From positions 1-5,570 of the forward strand of contig JAGVMI010000137.1 of the NCBI GenBank assembly GCA_020053845.1: a stretch of DNA of 5,570 nucleotides, given 5' to 3'. Origin of the DNA: Candidatus Babeliales bacterium. Lineage in GTDB: Bacteria; Babelota; Babeliae; Babelales; Vermiphilaceae. The translations under genes and the position numbers were made by a program. The notes below the pieces were generated by a model, which was given only the letters and a program-made list of their open reading frames with translations, searched no databases and was not told where the DNA came from. Numbering within the stretch: the first letter of the stretch is position 1; each line of letters starts with the position of its first letter. Shown here piece by piece: positions 1-4,072 of this stretch.

Positions 1-1
1 A

Positions 2-1960
2 GTGCGTCTTTTGCGGGGGTATGATGAGCCCCTGTGGTATAAAGTTCCTCATGCGTGGGCAGCTCAGGTTCAGGAAGGGTGTTTGGTGCGCGTTCCCTTG
101 CGCAAGCAGGTGGTATGTGCCCTTACTATGCGCCTAAGCTCTGATCAGCCATCAGTGCGGTTTAGCATTCGCGAAGCGATTGCGCTTGAACCGTTCCCTC
201 ATGATGCGCACTATCAAGCACTTATTACGCGCCTTGCATTTTATTATCAGCAAGAGCCGCTGTATTTTATTGAGAGAATGCGCCACTTTCTTTTGCAAAA
301 AGAGCAGCAAGAGCAAGTGATGCCTACACAACAGCAAAGCTCCAGTGCGCAGCATGTGCAGCTTACGGATGAGCAGCAAGCGGCAGCAGATTTCATAAAA
401 TCTCGCGTTACCGCTCAGGCTTATACTCCCATTGTGCTCCACGGAGTTACCGGATCGGGCAAAACCGAAGTATACAAAGATGCGATATTGCAGACGCTCA
501 AAGAAGGCAAAACAGCAATATTGCTGTTGCCTGAAGTTACGCTTGCGCTTGAATTTGAGCGGCGGTTGCGTCGCGCATGGCCTGAAGGCGTTCTGATTCA
601 TACTTTTCATTCTGCGGTATCGGTAAAGCACAAGCGTCAGTTGTGGCAGGACTTGCTTGCACAAAAGCCCATGCTTATCATTGGCGTGCATCTGCCCGTA
701 TTGCTGCCGCTAGCGAATTTGGGGCTTATTATTGTTGATGAAGAGCATGAAGTGGGATATCAAGAAAAAAAACATCCCAAGATCAATACCAAGGAAGTCG
801 CCGTGTGGCGTGCGCACTTGTACGGCGTGCCGATTGTGCTTGGCTCTGCAACTCCCTCAGTTGCAACACTATTTAACGTTAAAACTAAAAATTGGCATCT
901 CTTTCAGCTTAAAAAGCGCTTTGCAGGTACATTTCCTGCCGTCAAGACAGTGCTTCTGACAGATAAAAAAGAGCGCAAGCATTTTTGGATCAGCACACCG
1001 CTTTATGAGGCAATCAAAGATAGGTTGCGTAAAAAAGAGCAGGTGATTCTTTTTCTCAATCGCCGAGGATTTAGTTTTTTTGTGCAATGCAAATCATGCA
1101 GTTTTGTGGTTTCTTGCAGTAACTGCTCGGTAAGTTTAACGCTTCATGAACATGGCGTAATGCTGTGTCATTATTGCGGCATTACTCAGCAACAGCCGCA
1201 GGGCTGCCAATCATGCAAAGCTTCACAGGAGCAGCTGCTTAAAAAAGGGATAGGTACACAACAACTTGTAAGCATTGTGCAATCACTTTTTCCAAACGCG
1301 CGTATTGCGCGTGCCGATCTCGATACATCCTCCAAGAAAAAAGAATGGCAGCATACAGTAGATGCTTTTACGCGTGGCGATATCGACATTATGGTGGGCA
1401 CTCAAACAGTGACCAAGGGCTATGACTTCCCCGGCGTAACGCTTGTGGGAGTGGTGTGGGCAGATCTTAATCTTAATTTTCCTCGCTACAATGCAGCAGA
1501 AATCACACTTCAGCAATTAATCCAGGTAGGTGGGCGCGCAGGCAGACATCGTGATGCAAGCACGTTAATTGTGCAGGCTATGGGGCACCATGCCATTTTT
1601 GATTATCTCAATGAGATTGATTATCTCTCATTTTATGATCAGGCCATGGTATCGCGATTGGAGCTTGGTTATCCTCCGGCAAAGCGGCTTATAGAAATTG
1701 AGCTTAGGCATGAGAATGCCGAGCTTATTGAGGCTGAAGCGCAATTGCTTGCAGCACAACTTGCACGGCTTGCGCTAACAAAAAGCGAAGATATTATAGT
1801 GCTTGGCCCTGCTAAGCCGCCGGTGCACACGATTGCACGTGTGCACATGCGTACAATCTATATTAAGGGGCCATCAATGGTTGATCTGATTGCTCTGTAT
1901 GTGCAGGCGAAGGCACATTCTTATATGAGTTCGCTTTTTCTAACACCTGGTCCAGTGTAA
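2..1960 (+). CDS. priA: Primosomal protein N' (PriA) replication-restart helicase, 5' end cut by window
   Basis: PriA is an SF2 3'-5' helicase that recognises stalled forks and starts reloading of the replicative helicase. Residues below count from the codon at base 2. Visible are an N-terminal 3'-DNA-binding-like region (about 1-100), Walker A GVTGSGKT (148-155), Walker B box DEEH (246-249), GSATP (281-285), and eight cysteines as four CxxC pairs (363/366, 372/375, 389/392, 402/405), the PriA signature for two structural zincs. GTQTVTKGYDFPG (466-478), QVGGRAGR (508-515) and a PriA-like C-terminal domain ending TPGPV follow. Aligning LWYKVP with E. coli FDYLLP suggests about five residues are missing, so the real start probably lies just before the window and GTG at base 2 is internal. 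The protein is about 75 residues shorter than the E. coli one, all between the 3'-binding region and helicase lobe 1, where the winged helix should be. Family assignment is very secure. Confidence 0.96.
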   Translation: MRLLRGYDEPLWYKVPHAWAAQVQEGCLVRVPLRKQVVCALTMRLSSDQPSVRFSIREAIALEPFPHDAHYQALITRLAFYYQQEPLYFIERMRHFLLQKEQQEQVMPTQQQSSSAQHVQLTDEQQAAADFIKSRVTAQAYTPIVLHGVTGSGKTEVYKDAILQTLKEGKTAILLLPEVTLALEFERRLRRAWPEGVLIHTFHSAVSVKHKRQLWQDLLAQKPMLIIGVHLPVLLPLANLGLIIVDEEHEVGYQEKKHPKINTKEVAVWRAHLYGVPIVLGSATPSVATLFNVKTKNWHLFQLKKRFAGTFPAVKTVLLTDKKERKHFWISTPLYEAIKDRLRKKEQVILFLNRRGFSFFVQCKSCSFVVSCSNCSVSLTLHEHGVMLCHYCGITQQQPQGCQSCKASQEQLLKKGIGTQQLVSIVQSLFPNARIARADLDTSSKKKEWQHTVDAFTRGDIDIMVGTQTVTKGYDFPGVTLVGVVWADLNLNFPRYNAAEITLQQLIQVGGRAGRHRDASTLIVQAMGHHAIFDYLNEIDYLSFYDQAMVSRLELGYPPAKRLIEIELRHENAELIEAEAQLLAAQLARLALTKSEDIIVLGPAKPPVHTIARVHMRTIYIKGPSMVDLIALYVQAKAHSYMSSLFLTPGPV

Positions 1961-2315
1961 CAACACCGGTTTTTTCCTGAATTTCTTTTATTTTTTCAAG
2001 CGCAACAGACATTTCACGATAAATATTTTGCGTGATTTCGAGAGCTTCTGGGGTATTGATGAATTGTGCGATGTTTTTGAGTGCATCATTAAGCTCGGTA
2101 AGCATTTCTTCTTCGTTTTGCATGTCAAGAAGGTCAAGCGGGTTTTCACGCTGAAGTTTGCGCGCTTCTTTGATTACTTGTATCAAGTATTCATCATTAT
2201 CAAGAGGATTGCGCGCGAGACTTATAGGATCTGTAGATGGCGTAACGTGCTCAGCGTGCAGAGTCGAAATACCAAATCCAAGCATGCACATACACAATAG
2301 TGAGTATTTAAGCAT
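1863..2315 (-). CDS. Small secreted helical protein, unknown function
   Basis: I do not recognise this 150-residue protein. It starts with a good Sec signal peptide: MLK, a hydrophobic stretch to about residue 18, and a likely signal-peptidase I cut after LHA (residue 21). The mature part is hydrophilic, rich in Glu, Leu, Asn and Lys, and looks mostly alpha-helical between about 40 and 130, with possible short coiled-coil stretches. The tail is Pro/Ser-rich and ends PLMAP. No catalytic motif or lipobox is seen, so a periplasmic or secreted location is likely. The start is supported by AAGGAG at 2321-2326, five bases before the ATG. It lies 15 bp after the cysteine-rich secreted gene and is probably cotranscribed with it. 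Its last 98 bp, about 31 codons plus the stop, lie antisense to the end of priA. Confidence 0.8.
   Translation of the reverse strand: MLKYSLLCMCMLGFGISTLHAEHVTPSTDPISLARNPLDNDEYLIQVIKEARKLQRENPLDLLDMQNEEEMLTELNDALKNIAQFINTPEALEITQNIYREMSVALEKIKEIQEKTGVVTLDQVLEKANSYKNVPSPAHTEQSDQPLMAP
1952..1975 (+). terminator. Probable intrinsic terminator of priA, overlapping its stop codon
   Basis: The arms CCAGTGT (1952-1958) and ACACCGG (1963-1969) form a seven-position stem with one A-C mismatch around the loop AACA, directly followed by six T (1970-1975). The TAA stop of priA lies at 1958-1960, within the hairpin. On the opposite strand the same bases are codons of the convergent gene (encoding EKTGVVTLD), so the structure is doubly constrained. 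On the minus strand no T-run follows the hairpin, so termination would act only on priA transcripts. The stem is short and was folded by eye. Confidence 0.5.
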
Positions 2316-2320
2316 GTATG

Positions 2321-2326
2321 CTCCTT
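2321..2326 (-). promoter_or_regulatory. Strong Shine-Dalgarno site (AAGGAG)
   Basis: AAGGAG on the minus strand stands five bases before the ATG at 2315. It lies in the 15-bp gap after the TAA (2331-2333) of the upstream cysteine-rich gene. It fixes the start codon and supports translation from a shared transcript. Confidence 0.8.
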
Positions 2327-2330
2327 AAGA

Positions 2331-2879
2331 TTAGTCGTGAGGCATTGCGGGTGTGCATGGGCATGAACCATCGCTGCGCGGCTTACAGCAGCACATAGGA
2401 TAGCAATCAGGGCAGCAGTCTGAAGCGCCAAGCGTAAGTTCAATCGCGCCTTGAATACCCATTTGATCGTTGCCGAAATTAAAGTGAGCAACAGCGCTAT
2501 TCGATGGCTCTTTAATGTCTACTTTGCAGCGTGTAATCCAAGGCTCAAACGCTGCTGCTTGGCATGATGCAAGTGCAAAGCGTATGAGCTCAATCCAGGC
2601 TGCCATATTTACGCCATCAAGTTGCTGATCTTTAGTAATTTCAAGCTCTACGCGAATAGTGTTGAATGATGAGTTTTCCGATTGTCTGAGCACGTGAGAT
2701 TCGAGCTTTCTGATGCAGCATTCCCTGCGAATACGCTCTGCGGGATCCATTTCAGGCAGCTGATCTTCAATCGCAAGGCTGGATAATGAATCTTCAGGAG
2801 TGATGCTTTCTGCGGAACTATCGGCATACGCATATGGCAAAGCGAATACGCATGCCAGCAGGAAGAGAAGTCGCTTCAT
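2331..2879 (-). CDS. Secreted protein with a cysteine-rich C-terminal tail, unknown function
   Basis: This 182-residue protein has a classic Sec signal peptide (MKR, a Leu/Ala/Phe-rich core, predicted cut AYA|D after residue 19), so it is exported. The mature chain has 12 cysteines. Two are adjacent at 54-55, singles stand at 106 and 118, and eight are crowded into residues 155-175 in the order CC, C, CCC, C, C, interleaved with Pro and Asp and followed by the end PAMPHD. The middle (about 70-150) has alternating hydrophobic segments such as TIRVELEIT and AIELTLGA that suggest a beta-rich domain. The tail could bind metal or form disulfides linking an envelope or surface structure; both ideas are inference. 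AAGGG at 2886-2890 sits six bases before the ATG. The helical secreted gene follows 15 bp downstream and orn lies 76 bp upstream, so the gene may have its own promoter or read on from orn. I cannot name a family. Confidence 0.85.
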   Translation of the reverse strand: MKRLLFLLACVFALPYAYADSSAESITPEDSLSSLAIEDQLPEMDPAERIRRECCIRKLESHVLRQSENSSFNTIRVELEITKDQQLDGVNMAAWIELIRFALASCQAAAFEPWITRCKVDIKEPSNSAVAHFNFGNDQMGIQGAIELTLGASDCCPDCYPMCCCKPRSDGSCPCTPAMPHD

Positions 2880-2925
2880 ATAATACCCTTACATAGTAAC
2901 AAGTTGTGCAGTATGTGCGCGTAAA

Positions 2926-2959
2926 TTAGCACAAAAATACGGAGCGCGCAATGTGCTAA
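2926..2959. repeat. 8-bp perfect inverted repeat spanning the orn stop codon
   Basis: TTAGCACA (2926-2933) and TGTGCTAA (2952-2959) are perfect inverted copies separated by 18 bases that contain GCGCGC. One arm covers the TAG stop of orn (2956-2958); the other lies in the 76-bp gap before the cysteine-rich gene. In the minus-strand transcript it could form a stem-loop after orn, acting as an mRNA end, a 3' stabiliser or an operator. No good T-run follows the outer arm, so a standard intrinsic terminator is unlikely. No convincing sigma-70 promoter pair was found in the rest of this gap. Confidence 0.35.
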
Positions 2960-3504
2960 GGGTTGCAAATGAAAAATGTATTGCGATAATGCTTGAGTTC
3001 TTCTATCGATGCCTTTACATCATCAAGAGCGCGATGCACTTCAGGTTTTTTGAATGATGTCTTTTTGTTATGGGGATACCAGCGCTGCACCAATGTTTTT
3101 ATGGAACTTACATCCACAATGCGATAATGCAGATATTCAGTGATTTGTGGCATGTAGCGCGCAATAAATTCCCTATCTTTCCATATCGAGTTGCCACATA
3201 GCGGTGCGTTGCCTCGTTGGCAATGCTCTTCAATAAATTCGCGCGTTTCGCAAGCTGCCTGCTCGAGCGATACGTGAGAAGAGCGTACGAGATTGGTGAG
3301 CCCTGAGCGCGCATGAATGAGCTCTACCTCTGGGATCATAGTGCCCAGTATATCATCGGGCTGATGAATAACATGATGCGGGCCTTGTGCGATGATGCTT
3401 AAATCGTTATCGGTAATAATAGTGGCGATCTCAATAATTACATCACGCTCAGGATCGAGCCCTGTCATTTCAAGATCTACCCATACCAGGCGATTATCTT
3501 TCAT
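2956..3504 (-). CDS. orn: Oligoribonuclease (DEDDh 3'-5' exonuclease)
   Basis: Orn degrades the two- to five-nucleotide RNA fragments left by other nucleases, and pGpG from cyclic-di-GMP breakdown, to mononucleotides in the cytoplasm. The 182-residue length matches the E. coli enzyme (about 181). All five DEDDh residues are visible: D10 and E12 in WVDLEMTGLD, D110 in NSIWKDREF, and H157 and D162 in HRALDD. The family signatures CGNSI, ARYMP, LHYRIVDVSS and the C-terminal IEELKHYR are also present, so the enzyme is probably active. The start is fixed by AAGGA (3511-3515), six bases before the ATG, with MKDNRLVWVDLEMTG matching the usual N-terminus. The preceding minus-strand gene ends within this ribosome-binding site, nine bp from the ATG, which suggests one transcript and perhaps translational coupling. 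NSIWKD with Trp, where many homologues have small residues, is a minor deviation. Confidence 0.96.
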   Translation of the reverse strand: MKDNRLVWVDLEMTGLDPERDVIIEIATIITDNDLSIIAQGPHHVIHQPDDILGTMIPEVELIHARSGLTNLVRSSHVSLEQAACETREFIEEHCQRGNAPLCGNSIWKDREFIARYMPQITEYLHYRIVDVSSIKTLVQRWYPHNKKTSFKKPEVHRALDDVKASIEELKHYRNTFFICNP

Positions 3505-3510
3505 AGAGAT

Positions 3511-3515
3511 TCCTT
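3511..3515 (-). promoter_or_regulatory. orn Shine-Dalgarno overlapping the upstream stop codon
   Basis: AAGGA lies six bases before the orn ATG and overlaps the TAA (3514-3516) of the preceding gene. Ribosomes ending that gene would stop on the orn initiation site, a layout typical of translational coupling. Confidence 0.7.
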
Positions 3516-3891
3516 AGTCTATTTCCATATCAAATAATTCGCCTGAAAATCGTTTTTTTTGATCAGCGAGCTCAAGAGTTAGCACAATCCCTCTTATCGC
3601 CTTTTGTTTTAACTTATCACTTTTAAGTAAAAGACCGCTCTTAAACGGCAGAGAAGCTGCATGGGTAACATTTTTCAGTACAGGCGACTTTTTTTCTGAG
3701 CGCTGAGACGCTGTCCGATGTTTGCCAATAATTATTGAAGATTGTTGCGTGAGCATGCGTGTTAACGCTGAGTGTACATGTGGATGCTGCTGCGTCGCCT
3801 CAGGTTTTTTTTCTAAAACTTGCTGCATAGGAGCCATATAGTGTGGGTTCAAGGCTATAAAAAATAAGAACGACGCAAGCATTTTTTTCAT
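3514..3891 (-). CDS. Small basic protein with N-terminal export signal or anchor, unknown function
   Basis: I do not recognise this 125-residue protein. It begins MKKMLASFLFFIAL, a short positive start and hydrophobic core typical of a signal peptide. The obvious AxA-like site is followed by Pro (YMA|P), which signal peptidase I normally rejects, so cleavage may be elsewhere or the segment may stay as a membrane anchor. The middle (25-70) is Gln/His/Lys/Ser-rich and looks disordered; the C-terminal part (about 80-125) is Lys-rich with a short hydrophobic strand (GIVLTLELA) and an acidic end. No enzyme motif is visible. GGGAG (3899-3903) lies seven bases before the ATG and supports this start. 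It is the first gene of the minus-strand group and directly precedes orn. The clean start, signal-like N-terminus and coupling to orn argue that it is real. Confidence 0.72.
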   Translation of the reverse strand: MKKMLASFLFFIALNPHYMAPMQQVLEKKPEATQQHPHVHSALTRMLTQQSSIIIGKHRTASQRSEKKSPVLKNVTHAASLPFKSGLLLKSDKLKQKAIRGIVLTLELADQKKRFSGELFDMEID

Positions 3892-3951
3892 AGCGAATCT
3901 CCCATAAATGAAGGCAACGAGCTGGATGTATAAAGTATATAAGGGCTATCA

Positions 3952-3960
3952 AGTATAGCA
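3952..3960 (-). promoter_or_regulatory. Candidate extended -10 promoter for the orn gene group
   Basis: Read on the minus strand, TGC-TATACT is a TGn extended -10 with five of six bases of TATAAT. It would start RNA near 3945 and leave a leader of about 54 bases before the ATG at 3891. No good -35 stands at the normal distance, which extended -10 promoters tolerate. A second TATACT at 3934-3939 lacks the TG extension. Confidence 0.4.
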
Positions 3961-3994
3961 CACCTATAACTCGTGTGAATTGCAAGCAGATGTC

Positions 3995-4022
3995 TTTACA
4001 GTGCGCTAAGAGACGCTATGCT
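3995..4022 (+). promoter_or_regulatory. Candidate sigma-70 promoter for the ddl tandem
   Basis: TTTACA (3995-4000, five of six consensus bases) and TATGCT (4017-4022, four of six) are separated by 16 bp. RNA would begin near 4029, giving a leader of about 44 bases before the ATG at 4073. It faces away from the minus-strand candidate at 3952-3960 in a 181-bp divergent region with no other gene. Assigned by eye. Confidence 0.42.
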
Positions 4023-4072
4023 AACAGCGCAGTATGTGCACTTGAATACAACTTTCAAAAAAAGGCTCACGC

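Noticed and set aside
152..691. 179-codon open frame on the minus strand inside priA
   Set aside because: It is antisense to the strongest PriA motifs, its translation is an irregular mix rich in Leu, Arg and Cys, and no recognisable domain appears.
1941..1958. Second hairpin ACACCTG/CAGTGT just before the priA stop
   Set aside because: It needs a bulge and a three-base loop and is 11 bases from the T-run. The alternative stem 1952-1969 abuts the T-run directly.
2028..2300. 90-codon plus-strand frame opposite the helical secreted gene
   Set aside because: The minus-strand protein has a proper signal peptide and a strong ribosome-binding site. The plus-strand frame has neither and is Phe/Cys-rich in the way reverse-complement shadows are.
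3934..3951. TTGATA followed by TATACA on the minus strand as a promoter
   Set aside because: The spacing is only about 14 bp, too short for sigma-70; the extended -10 at 3952-3960 is the better candidate.
2908..4039. GCAGTATGTGC found in two intergenic gaps (2908-2918 and 4029-4039)
   Set aside because: Only two copies were seen, at different positions relative to their genes, and the core GTATGTGC also occurs inside priA, so compositional bias explains it.
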